DNA from: Palsa-744 sp036498265
GTDB taxonomy: Bacteria; Actinomycetota; Thermoleophilia; Solirubrobacterales; Solirubrobacteraceae
Assembly (NCBI GenBank): GCA_036498265.1
Contig: DASYFT010000018.1
Coordinates: 124,001-188,000, forward strand
Length of the DNA stretch: 64,000 nt
Direction of reading: 5' to 3'
Part shown: piece by piece, positions 55,938 to 63,436 of the stretch
Position numbering within the stretch: position 1 is the stretch's first letter
Layout: every line of letters begins with the position of its first letter
Made by a program: the position numbers and the translations under genes
Notes under the pieces: generated by a model
Told to the model about the DNA's origin: nothing
The model's input: only the letters and a program-made list of their open reading frames with translations
The model's database searches: none

Positions 55938-56870
55938 TCACGGTCCCCGCTCGGGCAGCGGGCTCACTCCGGCGGCCGTGACGGCCACGGCGAAGCGATT
56001 CTGAAGCTCGGGGGCACCGAACGCCCGCGCGGCGAGATCGACCCCGCCGGCGTCGGTTCCCGTGACGACCCAGACTGGCGCATCTTCGCCGTGTCGCGTG
56101 GCGGCGATCAGCCCGCCGCCGCTCACCAGTGTTCTCACGGGCCGGCCGTCCTGATCGAGGAGGGTCAGCGAGCGTCCGTCGCCGGTGAAGCGGGCGTACA
56201 CGCCACTCGCTCTGGGGCCGCCTGCGAGCGTCTCGGTGGCGAGGTCGCCCTGCACGCGGGTCCAGGGACCGACCATGACGCGCAGCGTCTGCGGCGCCGG
56301 GCCGGCGCCGATCGCGGCGACCGCGGCCGGCACCCGCTGGGCGCGCAGGCGCGCCGTGACCGTCTTGCAGGCGGCGCCGGTTTCCGTGGCGCACTCGACG
56401 CGAACGGGCAGCCGCTTGCCGTCGATGCCGTTCAGGAAGGGCTCCGGGAACGATCCGACGACGGCGGGGACGGCGTCGGTCTGGCTCCAGTCGTGCCGGT
56501 CCCACCAGATGTGATCGCCGGGATGGACGTTCGTCTCGGCGGCCCCCCGCGGGGCCTCGACGCCGTTGACGTAGTAGAACCAGTCGACCGGACTGCCGGC
56601 TTCCTGGCCGCCCGAGACGCCGGCGATGCTCTGGACGAACCCCCCGCCGAAACGGGTGCTGACGGGATCGTTCCGCACGAGCAGGCTCATGACCGTCTCC
56701 TGGCCGGTCAGCTTCGGTGCCTGAGTCGAGCGCAGGACGCGAGCGCCGAAGTCTCGCGTGACGCGAAGCTGGACGGCGCTCGGAGCCGGACCCGCACCGA
56801 GGCCGCAGCCCGCGAGGAGAAGCGCGGCGACCGGCATCGAGGCGACGATCATCGAGACCGGCGATCTCAT
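55938..56870 (-). CDS. DUF4430-domain lipoprotein
   Basis: 310 residues from ATG 56870. A lipobox LLLAGC (Cys22) makes it a lipoprotein on the outer face of the membrane. Residues about 32-128 are a DUF4430-like domain: TVMSLLVRND, FVQSIAGVSGG, VDWFYYVNGVEAP and VHPGDHIWWDRHDW, the usual x-x-YYVNG and GD-x-I-W elements. DUF4430 is related to the beta domain of intrinsic factor and transcobalamin. The C-terminal half (about 150-310) is all-beta and unassigned. The start overlaps the stop of the next DUF4430 gene (ATGA). Confidence 0.85.
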   Translation of the reverse strand: MRSPVSMIVASMPVAALLLAGCGLGAGPAPSAVQLRVTRDFGARVLRSTQAPKLTGQETVMSLLVRNDPVSTRFGGGFVQSIAGVSGGQEAGSPVDWFYYVNGVEAPRGAAETNVHPGDHIWWDRHDWSQTDAVPAVVGSFPEPFLNGIDGKRLPVRVECATETGAACKTVTARLRAQRVPAAVAAIGAGPAPQTLRVMVGPWTRVQGDLATETLAGGPRASGVYARFTGDGRSLTLLDQDGRPVRTLVSGGGLIAATRHGEDAPVWVVTGTDAGGVDLAARAFGAPELQNRFAVAVTAAGVSPLPERGP

Positions 56871-57649
56871 CGCACCACGATCGTCTCCGGGAAGGACGCC
56901 ACCAGGCCGTGGCGGCCGGCGGCGATGGCGTAGCGCCCCGGCGCCGACGGGGCGATCAACCTCGCTCGCCCGCCGCTGTCGGTCGAGGCGAAGTCGGAGC
57001 CCACCGTGACGATGGCGCCTGCCACCGGCACGGCCCGGCCGTCGTTGTCGTAGCCGGTAACGGTCACGGTCAGGGACCCGCTGCGGGTCACGCTCGACGT
57101 CGACGGAGAGGCGGCCAGGGTTCGCTGGCAGCCGCCGCCCGATGCGTGGCACCAGAACCACAGGACGCGATCGCCGCTGCGGAGGCGTCGCCCGGTGCCG
57201 AGCGGTCCGCTCGGATCTGCGGCGCCGGTGGTGCCTGCACGGTGATCGACCTTGTACTCCCAGCCGTCCTGACCTCTGTTCGTCTGACCGCCGATCGAGT
57301 AGACGAACAGCTGCGCCGAGCTCGCCGGGGAGGATCCGCAGCGCCCGTAGTCGCGCACCGCGAACGGGGGAGCGCCGGCTCGCCGGTCGGCCACGAGGGT
57401 CGCGAGCGGCGTGCCCGCCGCGACGGCACACGCCCGGCCGCCGACGCGGATGCTCGCCGCGCCGGCGACGACCGTCCGCGACTGAGAGAGCACGGCGCCG
57501 GTGGAGCCGACGATCATCGTCTGGACGCTCGGCGCCGGGGCCGCCGGGACACCCGCCGCCACGGCGGCCGAGACGGCACCCGCCAGCAAGGCCGCCGCCA
57601 GCGGCCGTTGCCAGCGGCAGACCGATCCCGATCGTCGCTCAGCGGACAT
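56867..57649 (-). CDS. Exported DUF4430-like protein with C-terminal beta-sandwich
   Basis: 260 residues from ATG 57649, which lies inside the end of the upstream gene (11-bp overlap). A signal-peptide-like helix (residues 15-35) indicates export. Residues about 45-167 form a DUF4430-like domain (TPLATLVADR, LFVYSIGGQTNRG, DGWEYKVDHRAG and LRSGDRVLWFWC). Four cysteines (about 74, 104, 167 and 174) may make disulfides. Residues 187-260 look like an Ig or carboxypeptidase-regulatory-like domain (VPVAGAIVTVGSDFASTDSG). Confidence 0.78.
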   Translation of the reverse strand: MSAERRSGSVCRWQRPLAAALLAGAVSAAVAAGVPAAPAPSVQTMIVGSTGAVLSQSRTVVAGAASIRVGGRACAVAAGTPLATLVADRRAGAPPFAVRDYGRCGSSPASSAQLFVYSIGGQTNRGQDGWEYKVDHRAGTTGAADPSGPLGTGRRLRSGDRVLWFWCHASGGGCQRTLAASPSTSSVTRSGSLTVTVTGYDNDGRAVPVAGAIVTVGSDFASTDSGGRARLIAPSAPGRYAIAAGRHGLVASFPETIVVR

Positions 57650-58850
57650 AGAACACCAGGCGCGAGCTCCCGCGGGCGAGCGTGGTGAGGTTCCCGGCAA
57701 CGTCCCTGGCCTGGATGTCGAGCACGTAGCGCCCGCGGCGGAGCGCTTCGGGCAGCAGGTAGGAGAACGTCCCTCCCGAGGAGACCTTGAAGAAGCTCCC
57801 CTTCCCGCAGCGCGCCTGACGGAAGCGCTCGCTGACGCCGTCGTAGGCGGCGCAGCGCCTGCCGTCCCGCCGGCGCAGCTCGAGGCTGACCGAGGACACC
57901 TGGTTGTGCGCCACGATTCTGCCCGACAGGACCCTCGGCGCCTGGCCGCGGCGGTAGACGTGCCCGTCGATCAGGTCCGTGGCGCCGGCGACGAGCGCGT
58001 AGGGGCCGGTGTAGCGCTTGGCGAAGAAGGAGCCGTCGGTGCCGGGCTGGGGCGACGACGGGCCCGTGCCGGTAGGCGCCTGCGTTCCGCAGTTGCCGTC
58101 GTTGCCGTTGTGGACGCAGATCGTGAAGGGAGCGGACGGGGCATCCCCCACCCGAGACGCCCGGAGCGTCACCTCGCCGGCGGTGGGGAGCGCAAGCGTC
58201 GCGGTCCCCGTCGATCCGGTGACGGCGCTCACGCCCGCACCGGAGACGGTTACGCCTTCCTGCGGCTGCGGCGTCCCCTGGCCGGCTTCGGCGAAGGCGC
58301 CGGCCGGAGTGTGGACGGCGCTTACCGACACCGCGAACGGAGTGCCCGCCTGAACACCGGCCGGAGCTTCGGTCACGACAAGCGGCAGCACGGTCGGCGC
58401 GAAGAACGGTTCGGGCTCGTGGTCGGCCACCATCAGCACCTGATCGCCTTCGTGGAGGAGGTCCGAGCAGATTCCGCCCCCCCATTTGTAGTCGATCCAC
58501 TCGGCCCAGGTGTCGGATTCGTGGGCGAATTCGTGTGTCTCGCCGAGGATGGTCTTGACGAAGTTGCCGCCCGGGAAGCCCTCGCCGTGGTCCCAGTTCC
58601 CGCCGACCGCCAGGTTGATGGCCGCCGCGACGCTTTCCGCGGGACAGCCGCTGACCGGCTCGGGGCTGCTCAGCGTGACGGTGGTCGGTCCGAGCAGGGT
58701 CCCGGCTTCGCCCTCGATCCGGACGGTGACCGTCGGCGCCGCCACGGCGATCGAGCAGCTGAGCAATGCGACCGCGACAGCGCCGGCCACCGCGACGGCG
58801 ACGGCCAGCGCGGGCACGAAGGACCGCGAGGTTGGATGAGTTTCGAGCAT
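57639..58850 (-). CDS. Exported DUF4430-like protein, first gene of the cobalamin operon
   Basis: 403 residues from ATG 58850, which has AAAGGGGTGG just before it (a GTG six codons upstream is less likely). A signal peptide (residues 10-38) is followed by a DUF4430-like domain (about 41-145: FVKTILGETHEFAHESDTWA, WIDYKWGGGICSDLLHEGD). Then come one or two Ig-like or bacterial adhesin-like domains (FAVSVSAVHTPAG, VSGAGVSAVTGSTGTATLAL). The C-terminal beta domain closes with GRYVLDIQARDVAGNLTTLA. No lipobox or sortase signal is seen. It is the first gene after the cobalamin riboswitch and so the most directly controlled. Confidence 0.83.
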   Translation of the reverse strand: MLETHPTSRSFVPALAVAVAVAGAVAVALLSCSIAVAAPTVTVRIEGEAGTLLGPTTVTLSSPEPVSGCPAESVAAAINLAVGGNWDHGEGFPGGNFVKTILGETHEFAHESDTWAEWIDYKWGGGICSDLLHEGDQVLMVADHEPEPFFAPTVLPLVVTEAPAGVQAGTPFAVSVSAVHTPAGAFAEAGQGTPQPQEGVTVSGAGVSAVTGSTGTATLALPTAGEVTLRASRVGDAPSAPFTICVHNGNDGNCGTQAPTGTGPSSPQPGTDGSFFAKRYTGPYALVAGATDLIDGHVYRRGQAPRVLSGRIVAHNQVSSVSLELRRRDGRRCAAYDGVSERFRQARCGKGSFFKVSSGGTFSYLLPEALRRGRYVLDIQARDVAGNLTTLARGSSRLVFYVR

Positions 58851-58884
58851 GGAGCCACCCCTTTCCACGAGGGCTTGTGGGCTT

Positions 58885-59054
58885 CGGTCGGAGGCAGGTC
58901 TCCTGGCTCCCGGGCCTACCCCTCCGCGCCTTCCCGATCAGCCGGCCGGCTGATCAGTGACCGCGCGCCGCCTCAGGCGCGCCGCGGTGGGCATCCCCGG
59001 TCACAGTGGCGGGTCCGCGCCGGATTCGCACCGGCTTCCCTTCGCCACCGACCG
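58885..59054 (-). promoter_or_regulatory. Cobalamin (adenosylcobalamin-class) riboswitch
   Basis: Read on the minus strand, the segment contains the diagnostic AATCCGG and GCCACTGTGACC (59,026-58,999), following GGGAAGCCGGTGCG from 59,040. Near its 3' end it has the B12-box GCCAGGAGACCTGCC (58,907-58,893). P1 can form from CGGTCGG (59,054-59,048) with CCGACCG (58,891-58,885). These match the cobalamin riboswitch consensus. A -10-like TAGGAT lies about 20 bp before the 5' end. It ends 34 bp before the start of the first DUF4430 gene, so it likely controls translation or early termination in response to B12. Confidence 0.95.
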
Positions 59055-59154
59055 TATGAACCCCCGAATCCTACTCCACGCCGAGCGCCTTGGGCAGCCG
59101 ATTTCGCCCCGGCCCATGGGGTACCGCGGCGAGCGGCGAGCGGCTCCCCCCGTG

Positions 59155-59478
59155 TCAGCTTCTGTCCTCCACGGTGCTCTTCAGACGCGCGAGCCGGCCG
59201 TCCCACGCGGCTTCGGCGTCGCGCAGCCATGCCGAGGCGGGGAGCAGCGCCTCGACGCGCAGGCGGTAGGGCACCTCGCGTCCCCGAGACGGCGCACGCT
59301 CGACGATCCCCGCCTCGTCGAGCGCGGCGAGATGCTTGGCTACGGCCTGGCGCGTGATCGGCAGCGCGGCCGTCAGGGAGGGGACCGTCGTGGTCCCGTC
59401 GCGAAGCAGCGTCTCGACCATCCAGCGCCTGGTCGGATCGGACAGCGCCGCGAAGACCTCGCCGACCTGGTCGCTCAA
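59155..59478 (-). CDS. ArsR-family transcriptional regulator
   Basis: 107 residues from TTG 59478. A compact winged helix: VFAALSDPTRRWMVETLL, LTAALPITRQAVAKHLAALDEAGIVERAPSRGREVPYRL. No Cys metal-binding motif is seen, so this is the non-metal group that often pairs with SRPBCC proteins. Its start overlaps the SRPBCC stop (TTGA), and the palindromes before that gene are the probable operators. Confidence 0.9.
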   Translation of the reverse strand: MSDQVGEVFAALSDPTRRWMVETLLRDGTTTVPSLTAALPITRQAVAKHLAALDEAGIVERAPSRGREVPYRLRVEALLPASAWLRDAEAAWDGRLARLKSTVEDRS

Positions 59479-59771
59479 GCGAGCACCAGATCGAATCCGG
59501 CCGCCAGCATCGCGAGCGGGAAGCGCGGAGCCGTCTCGGTGACGACGACGCGGGCTCCGTCCGGAGTGGCGTGCACCTCGAACTCGACCCGCGACGGCGG
59601 CCCGTCGCCCTCGGCCCACCGCCAGACCAGCCGGTGAGGCGCATCGAGGTCCTCGACCTCGATCTCGCGTCCGGGCTCCTCGAGCCAGCGCTCGCGGCCC
59701 TCCTCGGTGGCCAGCGCCTCCCACACATCCTCGGGCGACGCCTCGACGTCGACCTCTCGCCGTACCGACAT
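59475..59771 (-). CDS. SRPBCC (AHSA1-type) ligand-binding protein
   Basis: 98 residues from ATG 59771, preceded by AAGGAGGTCGTG. The SRPBCC/START-like opening VDVEASPEDVWEALATEEGR and the middle RLVWRWAEGD match the AHSA1 group, which have a hydrophobic pocket. It is shorter than typical members (about 140). Ligand unknown. Together with the ArsR protein it forms a two-gene operon. Confidence 0.85.
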   Translation of the reverse strand: MSVRREVDVEASPEDVWEALATEEGRERWLEEPGREIEVEDLDAPHRLVWRWAEGDGPPSRVEFEVHATPDGARVVVTETAPRFPLAMLAAGFDLVLA

Positions 59772-59783
59772 CACGACCTCCTT

Positions 59784-59828
59784 GACAACCACTTGGTTGC
59801 TATTGTTCTTGACAACCGTCCAGTTGTC
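59784..59828. promoter_or_regulatory. Two ArsR-type palindromes and the clpP promoter
   Basis: CAACC-ACTT-GGTTG (59786-59799) and GACAAC-CGTCCA-GTTGTC (59811-59828) are inverted repeats. The ten-base string CTTGACAACC occurs twice (59781-59790 and 59808-59817), 27 bp apart. On the plus strand TTGACA (59810-59815), 17 bases and AGGATA (59833-59838) form a -35/-10 pair for clpP. The second palindrome overlaps that -35. Their place between the divergent SRPBCC-arsR and clpP genes suggests ArsR binding, not shown. Confidence 0.7.
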
Positions 59829-59843
59829 GAAAGGATAGCCCAG

Positions 59844-60479
59844 ATGCCCCTGATACCGATGGTCGTCGAGCAGAGCGCACGCGGCGAGCGCTCCTTCGAC
59901 ATCTACAGCCGCCTACTCAACGAGCGCATCATCTTCATCGGCACACCGGTCGACGACCAGGTGGCCAACCTCGTGGTGGCGCAGCTGCTGCACCTCGAGA
60001 GCGAGGACCCCGACAAGGACGTCTCGCTCTACATCAACTCGCCGGGCGGCAGCGTGTACGCCGGACTCGCGATCTACGACACGATGCAGTTCATCAGGCC
60101 GGACGTGCGGACGATCTGCTTCGGCGTGGCGATGAGCATGGGCTCGCTGCTGCTCACGGGCGGCGCGAGCGGCAAGCGCATGGCGCTGCCCAACAGCCGG
60201 ATCCTCATCCACCAGCCCTCGGGCGGGTTCGAAGGGCAGTCCGCCGACATCGAGATCCATGCGCGCGAGATCCTCGAGCTGCGCCGCCGAATCGACGAGA
60301 TCTACGCGCTCCACACCAGCCAGCCGCTGGAGCGCGTCCACGACGACATGGACCGCGACCGCTACTTCACCGCCGAGCAGGCGCGCGAGTACGGTCTGAT
60401 CGACCGCGTGATCTCGGCGCACGAGGTGACACGCGCGGCTACAGGCTTCGGCGCGCGCAAAGAAGACGCGGCCGCCTAG
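59844..60479 (+). CDS. clpP: ATP-dependent Clp protease proteolytic subunit
   Basis: 211 residues from ATG 59844, with AAAGGA upstream. It is the serine protease core that works with Clp ATPases. Triad Ser98 in GVAMSMGSLLL, His123 in ILIHQPSGG and Asp172 in DRDRYFTAEQA are at their usual places. The oxyanion/nucleophile loop reads GVAMSMGS rather than the common GQAASMGA, a mild change. An in-frame longer reading upstream is rejected. No clpX or second clpP follows, as is usual elsewhere, so this is an isolated copy that may be a paralogue. Confidence 0.94.
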   Translation: MPLIPMVVEQSARGERSFDIYSRLLNERIIFIGTPVDDQVANLVVAQLLHLESEDPDKDVSLYINSPGGSVYAGLAIYDTMQFIRPDVRTICFGVAMSMGSLLLTGGASGKRMALPNSRILIHQPSGGFEGQSADIEIHAREILELRRRIDEIYALHTSQPLERVHDDMDRDRYFTAEQAREYGLIDRVISAHEVTRAATGFGARKEDAAA

Positions 60480-60498
60480 CGGCCGATCGCCACGCGCG

Positions 60499-61740
60499 CT
60501 AGCGCAGCACGCCGCCGAGGTCCGCGCTGGGGTCCGCCAGGGCGGCCCGGCGAGCGTCGTCGAGCTGCCCGCCGTCGATGATCAGGCGGCGCGCGTGGTC
60601 GAGGTCGTCCGAGCGTCCGAAGGTCAGCGCGGCCTTGACGGCCCGGTCCTCGAGGTACCAGATCGTGAACTCGCCGTCCTCGAGCGACCCGCGCACTATC
60701 TCCTCGTCCCAGTGGTAGGCCGGGCCTACGTACTCGAGTTCCCCCCAGTCGGCCAGCACGGAGTAGAAGTAGGGGACCTCGGTATGCGGCATGTCGCGGC
60801 CGAGCATGTTGAGCGCGGCGGTCTTGCCGTGGTTGAACGCGACGTCCCAGTGCTCGATGCGCAGCGGTTCGCCGCCGTGCAGCACCGACTCGTATTCGCA
60901 GATGTCTCCCGCGGCGTAGACGCCCGACTCAGAGCTCTGAAGGCGCGACGAGCAGCGCACCCCGCCCCTCTCCCCTATCTCCAGGCCGGCCCGCTGCGCG
61001 AGCTGCACGTCCGGCGTGACGCCGGCTCCTACCACCACCGCCTCGGCGTCGAGCTCGAGGCCGCGCCGAGTGATCACCTTCGCGACCCGGCCCGAGCCCT
61101 CGAAGCGCTCGAGCTCGTCCTCGCCGTGCACTGTGACGCCGTGCTCTTCGAGCAGCCCCTGGAAGAACCGCCCCGCGCGCGGGCCGAAGGTCCGTTCGAG
61201 CGTGGCCTTCTCCTGCATGACGATCGTGCAGCGCTTGCCGATCGCGGTCAGCGAGGCGGCGACCTCGCAGCCGATGTAGGAGCCGCCGATCAGCACGACC
61301 CGCTCGGCATCTGCGACCCCCTCGCGGATCGCGTCGGCGTTGCCGAGCGTGCGCAGGTAGTGGATCTGCTCGAGCTCGCAGCCGTCCACGTTCAGCCGCC
61401 GCACGTTCGCACCGGTCGCGATGAGCGCCTGGAGGAACTCGACCTCCTCCTTGGTGGAGAGCTTCACGGTCCGCCTGCCGAGGTCGAGCGCCGTGACGCT
61501 CGTGCGGCTCAGCAGCTCGACCCTCTGCTGCTCCCACCAGTCGTTCGGCCGGAAGTAGGTGTCCTCCCGCGCCATCTCGCCGCGCAGGTAGCCCTTGGAG
61601 CAGTCCGGCCGGTTGTAGGGCGGGTCGGGCTCGCGCCCGACGACGAGGATCTCGCCGTCGGCGCCCTCCTCGCGCAGCCAGCGGGCGCAGTTGCCGGACG
61701 CGAGGCCGCCGCCGATCAGCAGGTAGTCAACCCTGCGCAT
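60499..61740 (-). CDS. NAD(P)H-dependent ferredoxin reductase-like flavoprotein
   Basis: 413 residues from ATG 61740. FAD motif LIGGGLASGNCARWLREEG, DPPYNRPDCSKGYLRGE, NAD motif VVLIGGSYIGCEVAASLTAIG and second FAD motif GVYAAGDICEYES. This is the pyridine nucleotide-disulfide oxidoreductase family, close to the rhodocoxin/BenA-type and AIF-like reductases. The final 80 residues (YFYSVLADWGELEYVGPAYH) are the dimer-domain of that group. Partner ferredoxin or P450 is not present here. A Cys in the NRPDCSKGYL segment is not a disulfide pair. Confidence 0.9.
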   Translation of the reverse strand: MRRVDYLLIGGGLASGNCARWLREEGADGEILVVGREPDPPYNRPDCSKGYLRGEMAREDTYFRPNDWWEQQRVELLSRTSVTALDLGRRTVKLSTKEEVEFLQALIATGANVRRLNVDGCELEQIHYLRTLGNADAIREGVADAERVVLIGGSYIGCEVAASLTAIGKRCTIVMQEKATLERTFGPRAGRFFQGLLEEHGVTVHGEDELERFEGSGRVAKVITRRGLELDAEAVVVGAGVTPDVQLAQRAGLEIGERGGVRCSSRLQSSESGVYAAGDICEYESVLHGGEPLRIEHWDVAFNHGKTAALNMLGRDMPHTEVPYFYSVLADWGELEYVGPAYHWDEEIVRGSLEDGEFTIWYLEDRAVKAALTFGRSDDLDHARRLIIDGGQLDDARRAALADPSADLGGVLR

Positions 61741-61750
61741 GACAGCCACC

Positions 61751-62260
61751 CTACAACCCCGGCGGATGGCGGACCGACCAGTGGGCCCACGTGGGGATGT
61801 GGCCGAACAGACGCCAGCGCGGGCCCCCTTCGGCTCGGTTGGGCCCGACGTCGGTTCCTGCGTGACTGGTGTCCAGCCGGAGGCCGGCGACAACGATGAA
61901 CACATGCGGCGTGGGCGCCACGGTCGCGTAGATCGTCACCCACCTGCCGGGGCCCGGATCACCCCAGCCGACGTAGTCCTGCGCCAGCGGGTTGTCCCTG
62001 ACTATCTCGGATATCGCGCGGATTCCCGCGCGGTAGATGCTCGCCCACGTGGCGCCCCTCAGGGCGCGCGTGATCAGCTCGAGCGTCGCCTGGCTGTAAC
62101 AGTCCTCGAGGTCCTCCCGGCGCAGACGGAACCGATGGGCTCTCAGCAGCAGATCGCGGCGGGCGCGCGCCACCAGCGCCACCTGGTCGGCCGGCGTCGC
62201 GCGGCGCAGCAGCCGTTCGGCTGCGGGCGTTTGGCCAGGGCGCTCAGATCGGGTAGACAC
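61751..62260 (-). CDS. Possible chimeric protein: sigma-like N-part and VRHPPGL-type C-part
   Basis: About 170 residues from GTG 62260 (an extension to 62350 is open but lacks a ribosome-binding site). The N-part LLRRATPADQVALVARARRD and LRREDLEDCYSQATLELIT resemble sigma-70 region 2-type helices seen in small actinobacterial sigma-like proteins. The C-part WVTIYATVAPTPHVFIVVAG, LDTSHAG and WSVRHPPGL is a conserved end of actinobacterial cell-wall (C40-associated) proteins. The two belong to different families, with no normal linker. It is either a degraded remnant or an odd fusion. It lies directly downstream of nothing on its strand and just before the reductase gene. Confidence 0.4.
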   Translation of the reverse strand: MSTRSERPGQTPAAERLLRRATPADQVALVARARRDLLLRAHRFRLRREDLEDCYSQATLELITRALRGATWASIYRAGIRAISEIVRDNPLAQDYVGWGDPGPGRWVTIYATVAPTPHVFIVVAGLRLDTSHAGTDVGPNRAEGGPRWRLFGHIPTWAHWSVRHPPGL

Positions 62261-62373
62261 ATACGGGTGTCGCGCGATGGTCCAGCTCCACCCCCCTCTC
62301 TCTTCACGCGGCCGCGTCGATCGGCGCAACCGCCGGCGCGTTCGTCCCACCCCGTGCCGGCCGGGACCCCTCG

Positions 62374-63321
62374 ATGAGCGTCGGCGACCGCCTGCGCGAC
62401 CTTGACCGCCTCCAGCGGCGCACGCGCGGGGTGCGTTTCGTGGCGGCGGTGATCAAGAAGTTCTCGGACGACCAGGCCGGCCAGATGGCGGCGCTGATCT
62501 CCTACTACGCGTTCGTCTCCCTGTTCCCGCTGCTGCTGGTGATGGTGACGGTGCTGGGCTTCGTGCTGCAGGGCAACCCGGGCGAGCAGCGGAAGATCCT
62601 CGACGGCACGCTGGGCCAGTTCCCGATCATCAGCGACCAGCTGAAACTGCATTCGCTGAAAGGCAGCCCGGCGGCGCTCGTGATCGGCATCGTGTTCGCC
62701 CTGCTGGCGGGGATGGGGATCACGAACGCGGCGCAGAACGCCTTCAACCGGGTCTGGGACGTGCCGATCAAGCACCGCCCGAACTTCATCGTCGCCCGGC
62801 TGCGCGGTCTGGCCCTGCTGGCGGTGCTGGGTACCCTGACGATCGTGTCGACCGTGGTCGCCGGCTTCGTCGGCACGGCCAGCCACGGCGCCGCAGCGGT
62901 GGTCGGCGGGGTGCTGGTGGCGCTGCTGTTCAACCTCGCCGTCTTCATGACCGCCTTCAAGGTGCTGACCGCCATCGACGTCCCCTGGCGGGAGCTGCTG
63001 CCCGGGGTCCTGTTCGCGGCGGTGAGCTTCCAGCTGCTGCAGCACCTGGGCGGCTTCTACCTCGACCACGAGCTCAAGCGGACGGGTCCTCTGTACGGGA
63101 TCTTCGCGCTGGTGCTCGGCCTGCTGGCCTGGCTCTACCTCGCCGGCCAGCTGACGATGTTCGGCGCGGAGATCAACGTGGTGAGGGCGCGCCGGCTGTG
63201 GCCGCGGAGCTTCTTCGCGGACGATCTCCTGCCCACCGACGAGCGGGCGCTGCGGTCCTCAGCAGACGTCGAGGAGCGCGTCCCGCAGGAGGACGTGCAG
63301 GTCGAGTTCGATGGCCCTTGA
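62374..63321 (+). CDS. YihY/BrkB-family inner-membrane protein
   Basis: 315 residues from ATG 62374. Six or so helices, with the family motifs DDQAGQMAALISYYAFVSLFPLL (the first helix), GITNAAQNAFNRVWDVP and GPLYGIFALVLGLLAWLYLAG. The family was once called ribonuclease BN by mistake; its role is unclear. It ends with a charged cytoplasmic tail (EERVPQEDVQVEFDG). No clear partner is near. Confidence 0.93.
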   Translation: MSVGDRLRDLDRLQRRTRGVRFVAAVIKKFSDDQAGQMAALISYYAFVSLFPLLLVMVTVLGFVLQGNPGEQRKILDGTLGQFPIISDQLKLHSLKGSPAALVIGIVFALLAGMGITNAAQNAFNRVWDVPIKHRPNFIVARLRGLALLAVLGTLTIVSTVVAGFVGTASHGAAAVVGGVLVALLFNLAVFMTAFKVLTAIDVPWRELLPGVLFAAVSFQLLQHLGGFYLDHELKRTGPLYGIFALVLGLLAWLYLAGQLTMFGAEINVVRARRLWPRSFFADDLLPTDERALRSSADVEERVPQEDVQVEFDGP

Positions 63322-63340
63322 GGGAGATTTTTGGCTTTCC

Positions 63341-63358
63341 CATGCCGTTTTCGGCATG
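63341..63358. other. Inverted repeat between yihY and lon
   Basis: CATGCCG-TTTT-CGGCATG is a perfect 7-bp stem 19 bp after the YihY stop. No T-run follows on either strand, so termination is uncertain. The region 63,320-63,436 is clearly richer in A+T than its surroundings, as expected of a promoter. Confidence 0.5.
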
Positions 63359-63370
63359 ACCCAGAAGTAC

Positions 63371-63399
63371 TTGCACATGCAACCACAGCGCGCTATACT
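63371..63399 (+). promoter_or_regulatory. Sigma-70-type promoter of lon
   Basis: TTGCAC (63371-63376), a 17-bp spacer and TATACT (63394-63399) form a very good housekeeping promoter. TTGC-ACAT-GCAA (63371-63382) is a small palindrome over the -35. I see no HspR HAIR box (CTTGAGT with inverted copy). The lon start at 63437 is about 30 bp after the expected transcription start. Confidence 0.75.
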
Positions 63400-63436
63400 A
63401 ACTAAACTTTCGTAAGCTCATATGGAGCAATTACCT

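Noticed and set aside
63341..63358. Intrinsic terminator after the YihY gene
   Set aside because: The hairpin is real but no T-run follows on either strand, so I list it only as an inverted repeat.
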